Assembly: GCF_042682545.1 (NCBI RefSeq)
Contig: NZ_JBHUHQ010000015.1
Origin: Ornithinibacillus salinisoli
Lineage (GTDB): Bacteria > Bacillota > Bacilli > Bacillales > Amphibacillaceae
Reading direction: 5' to 3' (one strand)
DNA: 64,000 nt
A program made the position numbers and the translations under genes. Shown one piece after another: positions 27,407 through 37,874 of this stretch. The notes beneath the pieces were generated by a model that worked only from the letters and a program-made list of their open reading frames with translations, was not told where the DNA came from and made no database searches. Within the stretch, counting starts at the first letter, position 1. Each line of letters begins with the position of its first letter.

Positions 27407-29773
27407 ATGTTTGAAATACAAAATCTTAAATTTAATCCTGAAACAAATACGTTAACGATCCAGCTTGACCCTAACTTAACTGAGTTTGCATTAGAATTAG
27501 GCGAACAATTAGATGCACATAAGAAAGACACATTAAGACAATTTGTCCGTAGAACTGTTAGAAATATGAAAGGAACCCATGTTAAAACTGTCAGAGTTAT
27601 GGTTGGCTCTGTGTTGCTGACGACTTTATATTTTAACCCTTCTGAAGCGGATGCTGCTACAGACTTTAACATGGGTTATTTATATTATGGTTCTACTAGT
27701 TCACAGATTTCCTTTGTTGATCGAACAAATGGCGTGATTAATCATACATCGCCAAGCTATTTTGACATACATGCTGACGGTACATTAGATACCTCTAACT
27801 TAAGTCCCACCTTTATCAATGAAATGAAAAAACGTGGAGTAAAAGTAGTGCCGTTTTTAAGCAACCATTGGAATCGAGATGTTGGAAGAGCAGCATTAGC
27901 TAATCGTGAAGTATTGGCTCAACAAATTGCGGATACCATTGCTAAAAATGATCTTGATGGTGTCAATGTTGATATCGAAAATGTTTCAGACGTTGAAAGT
28001 GATAATTATACGGATCTTGTTCGATTATTGAGAGAGAAAATACCTACGGATAAAGAAGTTTCCGTAGCTGTTGCTGCGAATCCAAATGGATGGACGAAAG
28101 GCTGGCATGGTTCCTATGATTATAAGAAGCTTTCGGATTACTCGGACTATCTTATGATTATGGCTTATGATGAAAGTTGGGAAGGGAGTGACCCTGGGCC
28201 AGTTGCAAGTATTTCGTTTGTAGAAAGTTCAATTAAATATGCGCTTACTCAAGGAGTACCAAAAGAAAAAATAGTACTTGGACTTCCACATTATGGTAGA
28301 GTTTGGATGGAGGGACAAACATATGGAGGGACTGGAATTACGAATCAAAGGGTGCAAGAGCTAATTACAAAATATCAAAGTACGTTAACCTTTGATACGG
28401 TTAGTCAATCCCCGAAAGCGACTGTCACAATAAAGTCTAGCGATCCCGTATATTATATCAATGGGAAAGCATTGAAGCCCGGTGTCTATACGATTTGGTA
28501 TGAAAACGAACAATCGATTAAGGAAAAAGTGAACCTAGTCGATAAGTATGGGTTGAAAGGAACCGGGAACTGGGCCTTAGGGCAAGAAAATACATCCCTT
28601 TGGGGTGACTTTAAAACATGGATTCCTTCACAGACACAAATTGTTGCTGAACAAGTTACAAATGGAATGGTTGGTTTAACAACTACAAATGTAAATTTAC
28701 GAGCATCCGCTTCAACTACCAGCTCGATATTGAAAAAGATACCAAGCGGAGCTTCTATAGAAATTACTGGTTCCATGATCAGCGATGAGACCTATCAATG
28801 GTTTCCTGTTAAGCTTAGTGATGGGACAACCGGCTTTATTGCATCCAATTATTTAAAAGCTATTCAAGCAAATGAAATGCATGGTGACAATCGATATCAG
28901 ACAAGTGTTGCTATCTCTCAAAAAGGGTGGGAAGATACCAGTGATTACGTCGTGTTAGGTCGCGGTGATAATCCCATTGATGCTCTTACAGGTAGTGTAT
29001 TAGCGAAAAAGTATCATTCGCCATTACTTCTTACAAAAACGAATTCTCTTCCTTCTGAAGCAAGTAAGGAAATTGATAGACTACAACCGAAAAATGTAAT
29101 CATTCTTGGTGGAGAAGCCGCTATTTCAAAAGTAGTGGAAAAATCATTGGAGAATAAAGGAATTAATGTACAACGTATCAGTGGGGAAAACAGGTATGCT
29201 ACAGCTACAAAGATTGCTGCAGAGGTTGGAACTTCAAACGAGATTATTCTGACCACAGGTGAAAATTCGCCTGACCCACTTTCCATTGCTCCTTATGCCG
29301 GAATGAAACAAATTCCGATTGTACTAACGAAGCCAAATGGACTATCTCCGGAAGTTTCGGAAATGGTTAAAAGCAATGGTATAAGTAAGGTGACGATTAT
29401 AGGTGGAGAAACTGCCGTTTCTCCCGAAGTAGAGCAGCAATTAAAGCAACTAGGTGTTATTGTAAACCGAATATCTGGCTCGAATAGATATGCAACAAGT
29501 GTTGAAATAGCAAAAACGTATCAATCAGAATTTAACTTGGATAATGTCTATTTTTCTAGTGGTGTGAGTTACGTGGACGCCTTATCTGGGTCCCCATTAG
29601 CTGCAATGCAAGGAGCGCCTATTATTTTGTTAAATAAAGATACTATTCCTAATACTGTATCCGATTGGATTACCAATCAGGTTGATACGCAACATACTAC
29701 AGTGAATTATTTAGGGGGATACCAAACCATTACTAAAAATAATCGCTTAAATGTGTTTAGACAAATGCAATAA
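27407..29773 (+). CDS. Cell-wall GH18 hydrolase with SH3 and three CWB2 repeats
   Basis: The 788-residue protein opens with about 55 residues of unusual cytoplasmic-type sequence (IQNLKFNPETNTLTIQLDP). A hydrophobic export segment (about 61-75) and an Ala-rich cleavage-like site (EADAA) follow. A GH18 domain spans about 86-410; its catalytic motif is DGVNVDIE with Glu191. Then come an SH3-like domain (about 425-485) and three CWB2 repeats (about 490-788, RYQTSVAIS, RYATATKIA, RYATSVEIA), which bind anionic wall polymers. It probably cuts peptidoglycan or a chitin-like glycan at the surface. ATG 27407 has only a weak ribosome site, and a start at 27566 would give a more ordinary signal peptide. 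Confidence 0.86.
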   Translation: MFEIQNLKFNPETNTLTIQLDPNLTEFALELGEQLDAHKKDTLRQFVRRTVRNMKGTHVKTVRVMVGSVLLTTLYFNPSEADAATDFNMGYLYYGSTSSQISFVDRTNGVINHTSPSYFDIHADGTLDTSNLSPTFINEMKKRGVKVVPFLSNHWNRDVGRAALANREVLAQQIADTIAKNDLDGVNVDIENVSDVESDNYTDLVRLLREKIPTDKEVSVAVAANPNGWTKGWHGSYDYKKLSDYSDYLMIMAYDESWEGSDPGPVASISFVESSIKYALTQGVPKEKIVLGLPHYGRVWMEGQTYGGTGITNQRVQELITKYQSTLTFDTVSQSPKATVTIKSSDPVYYINGKALKPGVYTIWYENEQSIKEKVNLVDKYGLKGTGNWALGQENTSLWGDFKTWIPSQTQIVAEQVTNGMVGLTTTNVNLRASASTTSSILKKIPSGASIEITGSMISDETYQWFPVKLSDGTTGFIASNYLKAIQANEMHGDNRYQTSVAISQKGWEDTSDYVVLGRGDNPIDALTGSVLAKKYHSPLLLTKTNSLPSEASKEIDRLQPKNVIILGGEAAISKVVEKSLENKGINVQRISGENRYATATKIAAEVGTSNEIILTTGENSPDPLSIAPYAGMKQIPIVLTKPNGLSPEVSEMVKSNGISKVTIIGGETAVSPEVEQQLKQLGVIVNRISGSNRYATSVEIAKTYQSEFNLDNVYFSSGVSYVDALSGSPLAAMQGAPIILLNKDTIPNTVSDWITNQVDTQHTTVNYLGGYQTITKNNRLNVFRQMQ

Positions 29774-29788
29774 TTGTAGGTGAAATGG

Positions 29789-31004
29789 ATGGTGCGAAAA
29801 GTTATATTTCCACTAGCATTATTAGGTATTTTTCTTATTAGTTTACTATTCCTTCAGGAAAAAGAAAATGATAGCATAAAGTAGACATTTTAAATACTGT
29901 TCATAATAATTTGTATGAAGCGATAAGTGGTACTTTAATGGCCGTCAGCCCCATAGGTAGAGGTGAATGTTTCATTATTGCCCCAAGACTGATATTAGTC
30001 TGGTACGGAAATTACTTCACCAGAATGGAACTGACTTAGGTGAAGTAGGTAGGGATACATATTTCGGATTTGGTCTTATTCAGTCAAGTAACGGAATATT
30101 TCTTCATGGTAGTAATCGATATGAAACAAGTATTGTTATAGCACAGCCCGGCTTGCCTTCCGAAGTAGAAAACGTTGTATTAGGGCGTGGTGATCTACTA
30201 GTTGATGCATTAACTGGTGCATTATTGGCTAAAAAGTATATCTCTCCATTATTAGTAACGAAGTCAAGTGTTTCACCTGAGGTAGTTGGACAAGAAATGG
30301 AACGGCTAAAACCTACCAATATTGTTATAATTGGGGGAATGTGCGATTTCTAACAATATATACAAGCAACTTATCCAAAAGGGATATAAGGTAACCAGGA
30401 TAGTTGGAAATAACCGCTATGATACATCTGTACAAGTGGCAGAGCAAATTAGTAGTAACAATCAAATATTTTTAACTACTGGCGCGGATAGTCCAGATCC
30501 ATTATCCATAGCACCATATGCTGGAAAAATGCAAATTCCAATTTTACTGTCTAATAATAGTGAATTACCTAGTGAAGTTTTATAGTATATAATAAAGAAA
30601 GGTATTTAAGAAGTAACAATAATAGGCGGTTAAACCTTATTATTATCAAATGAACTTCGTAAAGTATTAAGTAAGATAAGGGTTAGTTGTATTAATCGTA
30701 GTTCAGGTGATAGTTGTTACTAAACAGGGGTTAAAATTGTAGAAAAGTATATTTTGACTTTAGTAAAGTTTACTTTTCTAGTGATATAAGCTACGTTGAT
30801 GCATTATGTGGTGCTCCTTTGGCTGCATTATATAATAGTTCACTTTTATTAACACATCGTGATTATCTACCTATAAGTGAAGCTAATTCGTTGGTTAGAA
30901 ATAGACATCCAAACTTTTTTGAAGGCTATATCGTAATTGGGATAACCCCAAGATCGATCATTCAACGTTACTATAATTCAAAAGAGTGTTCATTTTATAA
31001 TTAA
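29789..31004 (+). pseudogene. Remnant of a subtilisin-like protease with CWB2 repeats
   Basis: AGGTG precedes an ATG at 29789 that encodes a signal-peptide-like start (MVRKVIFPLALLGIFLI) ending in a stop after 31 codons. Just downstream, in another frame, is DILNTVHNNLYEAISGTLMA, which matches the subtilase serine region except that the catalytic Ser of SGTSMA is Leu. After another shift the typical subtilase end appears (RKLLHQNGTDLGE, RDTYFGFGLIQ). Pieces of three CWB2 repeats then follow (29967-30353, 30331-30585 and 30760-31004), broken by stops and shifts. Most of the catalytic domain has been deleted. The neighbouring intact gene also carries CWB2 repeats. Confidence 0.82.
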
Positions 31005-31162
31005 AGTGCGCTTCTTTTTACTAGCTGAAGAAGTTTATCCTAGATAAAAAATAGAAATTGAAAAAATGTAAGGTTGATAACAAAATCATATTATAATAGA
31101 ATGAAAGAATTAGTTATTAAACATTTGTTCGTAAAAGGATTATAACAAAAGAGGTGGAGAAA

Positions 31163-33163
31163 ATGACTGATTTGAAGGTAACAGAAAAAAGATTCCGACC
31201 TGAAATAGAAGGGGTGCGAGTAGTTGCAGCTTTTTTAGTAGCGATATACCATATTTGGTTAGGAGCTGTTTCTGGTGGAGTAGATGTCTTCTTTATAGTT
31301 TCTGGTTATTTAATTACTGTATCTTTGTTAACGAAGATGGAAAGGTATGGAAAATTTAATTATTTTGATTACTTATTAGGTTTGGCAAGGAGATTATTTC
31401 CACTTTCTTTCACTGTCCTCTTTTTTACTGGCCTATTTTCTATTATAATTATGCCTCAACTACAGTGGAAGCAAATAATATCTGAAATTTTTTCCTCTGC
31501 TTTTTACTTTCAAAATTGGCAGTTGGCTACAAATGCTATTGATTATCTTGCACAAAATAATGATGCTAGCCCCCTACAACATTTCTGGGCACTTTCAATT
31601 CAAGGGCAATTTTATGTAACATGGCCATTAGTAATATTTACTGCGTATCTTATCGCAAAAAAAATCTTGAAAACACCGACTAGGAAAACACTCCTAGTTA
31701 TTCTAAGTACTATGTTTCTGATTTCTATTGGATACTCTATTTATATTACTGATAATAATCAGCCTTGGGCTTATTTCGACACATTTGCTCGCGTTTGGGA
31801 ATTTAGCTTAGGTGGTATAATAGCGTTATTGCTTCCATATTTAAGGATGAAAAAAACAATAAGTTTAATAATTGGATGGTTAGGTTTAAGTATCATATGT
31901 TTTACAGGAATTATTTTACCAGTATCCAATGTTTTCCCAGGATATGTCGCATTATTGCCAACCACTGGTGTAATTTTAGTCATTATAGCAGCTGAGAACG
32001 GAAGCAAGTTTGGTGTGGATAAATTATTAGGAACTAAACCATTTTTATATTTAGGGAATATATCATATGGTTTTTATTTATGGCACTGGCCGCTTTTAAT
32101 TTTTTATTATGCTTACTTTGGTACAGATACTGTTTCTATTACTGATGGCATGTTAATAATGTTGCTCACTTTAATTCTATCAATAATTTCAGTGAAGGTA
32201 ATTGAAACTCCAATAAGAAAAATAAACATAAAACAATCAAGAATGAAGTTAGCTGTAATCCTAGCAATAATCATTATCCCTGCACTTTCCTTAAATACTT
32301 CATGGGGGTTATATGCTAATGCAAATCAAGGCAAGTATACAGAAGTATTCAACATGGAAGATTATCCAGGTGCGTTTGTCGTCGAAGAAGACATTAAACC
32401 TAATCCAAATAAAGAACCGATATTAATGGAAGCAAATGCAACTAGTGCATTACCTGAATTTTATTCATCTAGTTCCTGTTATGCTAATAACCGTGAAGAA
32501 ACGGAAGTGGAGATTTGTTCCTTTGGTGAAACCGAAAGTCCCGATTATACTATTGCGCTCGTAGGTGGTTCTCATTCTGGTCATTGGTTCCCTGCACTGA
32601 TTGAATTGTCGGAAAAGTTGAAATTGAAAATTGACATTTATAATAAAGATGGTTGTCGATTTACTGATGATGATTTTAACGGACAAATGACTGACGAATG
32701 TATGGAATGGAATAAAAATGTAATTCAACCATTAATGGATAATGCACCGGATATTATTTTCACTACTGCAAATGTTAACAATGGGAGTACAGTTCCCATA
32801 GGCTATATTAACCAATGGAAAAAGTTTGAAGGGGTAACTGAGATATTTGCTATACGTGATAATCCAAGAATGAAAGAGAAAATACCAGTGTGTTTAGAAA
32901 CAAAAAGTCCAGATGAGTGTTCCGTTCCAAGGGAGGATGCATTATCAGATATTCCACCGTGGGAAAATACTGAAGGTATACCAAACAATGTGACTTTCGC
33001 AGATTTATCGGATTATTTTTGTGATGATAATACCTGCAAACCAATTATTGGTAACGTTATTGTATACAGAGATCAGCATCATCTCACCAATCTGTTTGTT
33101 AAGACCTTGGCGCCTGCTCTAGAGGAACACATCATAAAAGCACTAGATAAAATAAAAGAATGA
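31163..33163 (+). CDS. OatA-like acyltransferase (acyltransferase 3 plus SGNH domain)
   Basis: AGAGGTGGAG supports ATG 31163 (666 residues) over GTG 31154. The first 380 residues form a membrane acyltransferase-3 domain with about ten segments (RPEIEGVRVVAAFLVAIYHI, GGVDVFFIVSGYLI). The extracellular C-terminus (about 430-666) is SGNH-like, with GGSHSGHW carrying the likely nucleophilic Ser and DQHHLT carrying the catalytic Asp-His pair. OatA O-acetylates peptidoglycan MurNAc and confers lysozyme resistance; related enzymes acetylate teichoic acids or other wall glycans. The position among wall genes fits either. Confidence 0.86.
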   Translation: MTDLKVTEKRFRPEIEGVRVVAAFLVAIYHIWLGAVSGGVDVFFIVSGYLITVSLLTKMERYGKFNYFDYLLGLARRLFPLSFTVLFFTGLFSIIIMPQLQWKQIISEIFSSAFYFQNWQLATNAIDYLAQNNDASPLQHFWALSIQGQFYVTWPLVIFTAYLIAKKILKTPTRKTLLVILSTMFLISIGYSIYITDNNQPWAYFDTFARVWEFSLGGIIALLLPYLRMKKTISLIIGWLGLSIICFTGIILPVSNVFPGYVALLPTTGVILVIIAAENGSKFGVDKLLGTKPFLYLGNISYGFYLWHWPLLIFYYAYFGTDTVSITDGMLIMLLTLILSIISVKVIETPIRKINIKQSRMKLAVILAIIIIPALSLNTSWGLYANANQGKYTEVFNMEDYPGAFVVEEDIKPNPNKEPILMEANATSALPEFYSSSSCYANNREETEVEICSFGETESPDYTIALVGGSHSGHWFPALIELSEKLKLKIDIYNKDGCRFTDDDFNGQMTDECMEWNKNVIQPLMDNAPDIIFTTANVNNGSTVPIGYINQWKKFEGVTEIFAIRDNPRMKEKIPVCLETKSPDECSVPREDALSDIPPWENTEGIPNNVTFADLSDYFCDDNTCKPIIGNVIVYRDQHHLTNLFVKTLAPALEEHIIKALDKIKE

Positions 33164-33506
33164 TAGAATGCAATATCTATACTATTGATCTATAACCATT
33201 GGTAGATAATGAGAAAGTTAACATCTATCTGATAAATAGAAGCAACCTTTTTGGACCTTATTGGAGCTATATCAGTAAACTTTAAATTTAATTATTTCTT
33301 GATGCACCCGTGCCCTATAGTGCAAAATTACAACCGCCAGTTCTACCGGCGGTTGTGTAATGTATATTACATTTCCCCTACAAAAATTTACAAATCTCCA
33401 AAAAATATATTTCCATATATAAATTTATGATATAATACACTCTAATGTAAAATTAGCTTTTAAACTTCATTTTATATTATAACTTCATATAAATTAGGTG
33501 ATTCAT
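33164..33506. other. Intergenic region with hairpin and promoter-like site
   Basis: No gene is seen. A perfect 9-bp hairpin (ACAACCGCC at 33330-33338 with 33348-33356) may end the acyltransferase transcript, although it has no clear T-run. TGATATAAT at 33428-33436 is an extended -10 likely to drive the two small genes that follow. Confidence 0.5.
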
Positions 33507-33647
33507 TTGAAAGAATTTGACCAGCTACCAAAGTCAATAAAAAAAGCTGTGAGATATATAAAACAGGATGCGCCAGAAGATCAATTAAAGCTTATTCAAA
33601 AAATGATTGAAAATGCCTTTGAATATAGAGATAAGCAGACGGATTAA
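33507..33647 (+). CDS. Small hypothetical protein (46 residues)
   Basis: TTG 33507 follows TTAGGTGA at good spacing and opens LKEFDQLPKSIKKAVRYIKQ. The predicted product is a short, soluble, helical, charged protein with no signal peptide. The stop is followed by AAGGAG and the start of a second small gene 15 bases later. The clear ribosome sites, tight pairing and coding-like composition make it likely to be real. The family is not recognised. Confidence 0.6.
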   Translation: MKEFDQLPKSIKKAVRYIKQDAPEDQLKLIQKMIENAFEYRDKQTD

Positions 33648-33661
33648 AGGAGTTACTATAT

Positions 33662-33802
33662 ATGGAAACGAAAATAAAAGAAACGAAACAATTAGAAATA
33701 TTGTTGCAGGAAGCATATGAAAAAGGATATGAAGGAGCAACGCTTCAAGAGTTGTTAGAGCAAATGAAGAGTGGTTTGAAGCGTATAACCCAGATGAAAT
33801 AG
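33662..33802 (+). CDS. Small hypothetical protein (46 residues)
   Basis: AAGGAG lies nine bases before ATG 33662. The product (METKIKETKQLEILLQEAYE, then YEGATLQELLEQMKSGL) is short, helical and charged, and is probably co-transcribed with the equally long gene upstream. It may be a regulatory partner, but nothing in the sequence proves a function. Confidence 0.6.
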   Translation: METKIKETKQLEILLQEAYEKGYEGATLQELLEQMKSGLKRITQMK

Positions 33803-33964
33803 AGTAGTATTGTTAATCTTAATCCGGAAAGAAGGTCTTCTTACATCCCTCTTATGTATTCGTATGTTTTTTCTTTAAATTCATAAAAGTCTGAATTCTA
33901 TATAGTTGAACTGAAAGATAGATAATAGTTAACCTAGTATAATAGTATTTCTTTCTAATAAAAA

Positions 33965-33990
33965 AAGTATCTAACCGTAGTTAGATACTT
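33965..33990. terminator. Bidirectional terminator
   Basis: A perfect 11-bp stem (33965-33975 with 33980-33990, AAGTATCTAAC) with a four-base loop and A/T runs on both sides. It serves the small genes (plus) and the M14 gene (minus). Confidence 0.85.
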
Positions 33991-34003
33991 TCTTATTTTA
34001 TCT

Positions 34004-37000
34004 TTATCTATTTCTAGCTTCATCAGCAATAAGTAATCCAATTGTATCATTCTTTTTCCATATAGAGTTAAAGTAAGAAACTGGCACAGGTCGGTTACCT
34101 ACATATGGTGAGATCTCTGGTGTTAATACGGGACGTCCTAATATTTGCTGCGACCAGTCTGCTCTTCGTCCACCTCCTGGGATTCCTCTTGTATAATATA
34201 AAGGATAACCTGTTTTGGTACTTACTTGTTGTGCAATTCGCTTACTGATTGCAAGTAGTGAATTGTTTATTCCGAGTAAATCGTCTCCAAAATATAGGAT
34301 CTCTCCTGAAGAGTGATAATCAACTTCGGTTTTAAAGTTATGAGCTATTGTGAATTCATATAGTGCTTTTGATTCTGGTTCTGACAATGGATTATAGCCT
34401 TTAAAATTGGTCGGTGACGGTTTACCAGGGTTATTTTGAACATAATTCCAATTAGTAGGGAAATTTCTATTTAAATCTACCCCTCGGATATTAGCTTTCC
34501 ATCCACTAAAATCAGTACTTCCATTGTTCATTCGAATTACTTCTGCTTTATTGCTAGCGCTGGATGCACCGAATTGTACCAAGGAAACACCATCAGGGTT
34601 TACCATCGGTACAAACCAGATTGAAACGTCATCTAAAATACTTTTGGTATTATAAGATCCAAATTTATTTCCCTTTGCGTATGAATAAGCATACTCATCA
34701 ATCATTTTCATTAATACATTTGTTGTCATATGCTCTCGTGCATGCTGAGAAGCATTAAGAAACACTTCTTTTTTTCCAAAACCTAGTTTAACTGCATATA
34801 AGTTGCGTCCTTCTACAGACTTACCAATTATTTCGGATTTTACGAGATAAGGATATTGATCTTCCAGTTTTTTTATGTCCTTTATCATTTGATTATAAGA
34901 ATACTTAGAGACATTTCCGTTTACAACTTTAGACAAGATATATATTCCTTTACCGCTTCTAGCCAATCGTAAAAAGTTATTAGCTTTTTGTTTAATACTA
35001 TTATATACCCCTGTTGAGTTAATTAATTTGTTATATCTATCTATAGCCGTACTATAATTTCCACTTTGTTGTTTTTTAGCAGCCCAGTCTAATAATAATT
35101 GAGCACTGCTATTTAACCCATTTTTAATTCGCTTATCTCGTGGATATAATAAATAACCATGATTATAGATATCCAGTTTTTCTGAAATTTTATTTGCATG
35201 ATTCGCCTGTGCAATAATATCTAATTCTGAAGGTAGTTGTTTCCCTTTTTCAACATATTCGATTTTCATTTCTATCTCTTTAATAAGGATACTTTTTAAG
35301 ATAGGAGAACTAAGAATCTTTTCATACCTGCTCAAAGAAGTTTCTAGATTACCTTTTTGATGTTGGTTAGTCGCCCAGTCCAGTAAGGAAATTGCACTTG
35401 TATGAATAAAGTCTTCGAATTGCTTACTCCTTGGATATAATTCATAACCCTTAATAGATATTTCTAATTTCTCTGAAGCTTTATTTTTGTTATCTATTTG
35501 TGTAATCAAATCTTTTTCTGTAGGAAGTGTTTTGTTTTCCGAAGCATAAGCTAACTTATTCTCGGTTTCTTTTACTATACTATTTATTAATTTTGGTGAT
35601 TTAATAATGGCTTCATAACGATTTTTTGCTATATCAATGATTCCTAGTTGATGTTGTTTTGTAGTCCAATCCAATAAGATAAGTGCACTATTATTAATAG
35701 CTTCTATAAATTTTTTATTTCTTGGATAGATTTCGTAACTATCAATTGATAGTTCTAATTTTTCAGAAGCTTTATTAGAATCTTCTATTTTCATTAACAG
35801 TTTGTTTTCTTTAGGTAAGATTTTGTCATCTAGTGTAAATTGAAGCTTCTTTTCCACTTCAGGTATTAAATCATCTAACATTGGAACATCAAGTAATCTT
35901 TCATAGCGGGTTCTAGCTGTTGCAATATTTCCTATTTGGTGTTGGTTAGTAGCCCAATCTAACAAGTTAATGGCACTGGCATGAACAAGTTCTCCAAATT
36001 TCTTATTTCTCGGATAAATCTTATTACTTTCTATCGATAGACTTAACTTTCTTGAAGCACTGCCTTCAGTTAATATTTGTTCAATTAATCGTTCTTCAGT
36101 TGGTAAAACATTTCCTTCAAGTGCAAATTCTAATTTTCTAATTGTTTCTTGCTTTAGGATATCTTCTAATATAGGTGATTGTAATAATCTTTCATACCGG
36201 ACTTTAGCTGTTATAATATTTCCTGTTTGATGTTGATTTGTAGCCCAATCTAATAATAGAATTACACTGTTGGATAGACCATCTTTTATTAAAGAATCCT
36301 CTGGATATAGTTCATATCCTTCTACAAATAACGCAAACTTCTCAGATGCTTTTAATGAACTATCAGCTAATTTATATAACTGCTTAGCAGTTAGTTGGTT
36401 TTCTAATGCACGGTCAAGGTTGTCCTCGGTTTCTTGCTGAATTTTTTCTTTTAAAACAGGCACATTTAGTATACTTTCATAACGATCAATTGCAACGTCA
36501 TAATTTCTAAGTTGATGCTGTTTGTCTGCCCAATTAAATAGTAACTGAGCACTGATATTTAGCCCCTCAACTATTTGAATATTATGTGGATATAATTTAT
36601 AGCCCTGCAAATAGGTATTTAATTTGCCAGAAGCTCTATTATTCTTATTTGCTTTATCAATGATGTTGTCAATTGTAGGGAGTACGTCACCTCTTAAGGC
36701 GAACTCTAATTTGTTTTCTGTCATTTCTTTAACATTAGGTTCTAATAGCGGAATATCTAATATTACCTCGTAACGTTCTTGTGCTGAATCAACGTTTCCT
36801 TTAAGGTGTTGACTTGTTGCCCAGTTTAATAGTGATAGTGTACTTTGTTGTAATCCTTCATTTATTAGTTCATTATCTGGGTATAAGCTATATCCCTCTA
36901 AGAAAATATTTAGAATTTCTGAGACCTTATTTGATTGTTTAGCAAGTACGTCATAGTGATTTGGTGCTAGTTGATTCTCTATGGCATACTCAAGATATTT

Positions 37001-37675
37001 CTTAGTTAATTGTCGTATTGCTGCATCTGAAACGGGAGCATCTAAAATAGCTTCATAACGTGTTTTTGCGGTATTATATTTTTTTAACTGATGTTGTCTA
37101 TCTGCCCAATTAAATAGCATGCGAGCACTATTATTAACCCAAATTTCTAGTTGTTCACTTCCTGGGTATAAGGAATAACCTTCAGAAAATATTTGTAATT
37201 TTCCAGATGCAGTACTATTGGTATTAGCGGCATTAATAATTTCATTTTCAGTAGGAAGTTTTTTTCCTTTTTCGATATAATCTAATTTTTTTTGAGTTTC
37301 TTTGATTAATTGTTCAATTAATTTTGGTGCATTAAGAATGCGATTATATCGTAATTCAGCAACCGCTAATTCTCCGTTTTGATGTTGCCTAATAGCCCAA
37401 TTTAATAGTAACCTTGCACTTGTATTTATACCATCTACAAATCTATCATCCGATGGATAATGGGTATAACCTTCTATAAAAGCATCTAGTAGTGAGAATG
37501 CTGTAGTTTGTGAGTTGGCATATTCCAACCACTCATCTGCTGTAAGTATTTCTTCGTCATTAGACTGCTTTGAGCTGTTTACTTCATCCATATTATCACT
37601 AGCTTCTTCGCCATATATTGTATTTGGATATGTAAGTATAGTTACTAATAATAATAAAAATAATAGTTTTTTCAA
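34004..37675 (-). CDS. Large secreted repeat protein with C-terminal M14 metallopeptidase
   Basis: AAAGGGGGAA before a minus-strand TTG at 37675 gives a normal signal peptide (LKKLLFLLLLVTILTYP), so the longer frame from 37810 is rejected. The 1223-residue protein has nine repeats of roughly 85-90 residues (about 45-880). Each contains EGYxLYPxxxxF, LLxWAxxQHQ and RYExIL motifs and resembles paired helical TPR-like units. The last ~310 residues are a zinc carboxypeptidase domain with ASQHAREH (HxxE), the third ligand His in VDYHSSGE, and catalytic Glu in LTPEIS. M14 enzymes of this kind cut peptidoglycan stem peptides. The repeats recur in the glucosaminidase at 1-1700. Confidence 0.88.
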   Translation of the reverse strand: MKKLLFLLLLVTILTYPNTIYGEEASDNMDEVNSSKQSNDEEILTADEWLEYANSQTTAFSLLDAFIEGYTHYPSDDRFVDGINTSARLLLNWAIRQHQNGELAVAELRYNRILNAPKLIEQLIKETQKKLDYIEKGKKLPTENEIINAANTNSTASGKLQIFSEGYSLYPGSEQLEIWVNNSARMLFNWADRQHQLKKYNTAKTRYEAILDAPVSDAAIRQLTKKYLEYAIENQLAPNHYDVLAKQSNKVSEILNIFLEGYSLYPDNELINEGLQQSTLSLLNWATSQHLKGNVDSAQERYEVILDIPLLEPNVKEMTENKLEFALRGDVLPTIDNIIDKANKNNRASGKLNTYLQGYKLYPHNIQIVEGLNISAQLLFNWADKQHQLRNYDVAIDRYESILNVPVLKEKIQQETEDNLDRALENQLTAKQLYKLADSSLKASEKFALFVEGYELYPEDSLIKDGLSNSVILLLDWATNQHQTGNIITAKVRYERLLQSPILEDILKQETIRKLEFALEGNVLPTEERLIEQILTEGSASRKLSLSIESNKIYPRNKKFGELVHASAINLLDWATNQHQIGNIATARTRYERLLDVPMLDDLIPEVEKKLQFTLDDKILPKENKLLMKIEDSNKASEKLELSIDSYEIYPRNKKFIEAINNSALILLDWTTKQHQLGIIDIAKNRYEAIIKSPKLINSIVKETENKLAYASENKTLPTEKDLITQIDNKNKASEKLEISIKGYELYPRSKQFEDFIHTSAISLLDWATNQHQKGNLETSLSRYEKILSSPILKSILIKEIEMKIEYVEKGKQLPSELDIIAQANHANKISEKLDIYNHGYLLYPRDKRIKNGLNSSAQLLLDWAAKKQQSGNYSTAIDRYNKLINSTGVYNSIKQKANNFLRLARSGKGIYILSKVVNGNVSKYSYNQMIKDIKKLEDQYPYLVKSEIIGKSVEGRNLYAVKLGFGKKEVFLNASQHAREHMTTNVLMKMIDEYAYSYAKGNKFGSYNTKSILDDVSIWFVPMVNPDGVSLVQFGASSASNKAEVIRMNNGSTDFSGWKANIRGVDLNRNFPTNWNYVQNNPGKPSPTNFKGYNPLSEPESKALYEFTIAHNFKTEVDYHSSGEILYFGDDLLGINNSLLAISKRIAQQVSTKTGYPLYYTRGIPGGGRRADWSQQILGRPVLTPEISPYVGNRPVPVSYFNSIWKKNDTIGLLIADEARNR

Positions 37676-37874
37676 AAACGTTCCCCCTTTTGTATTAAAA
37701 TATTGTAAAAATTCACAGGGTATTATTATATCAATATTATTACAATTATTAAAGAGCAAAAAACTATTTAATAGTACTATATTCCTATATTCATAGGTTC
37801 GTAGAAACATATTTAGAGGAAGCTTCGGAACAACTATATTTTATAATTCTAAAAGCTATAGCGAATAAGAGGAA

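Noticed and set aside
37515..37796. Plus-strand open frame opposite the start of the M14 gene
   Set aside because: It has no ribosome site and overlaps the signal peptide and promoter region of a well-supported gene.
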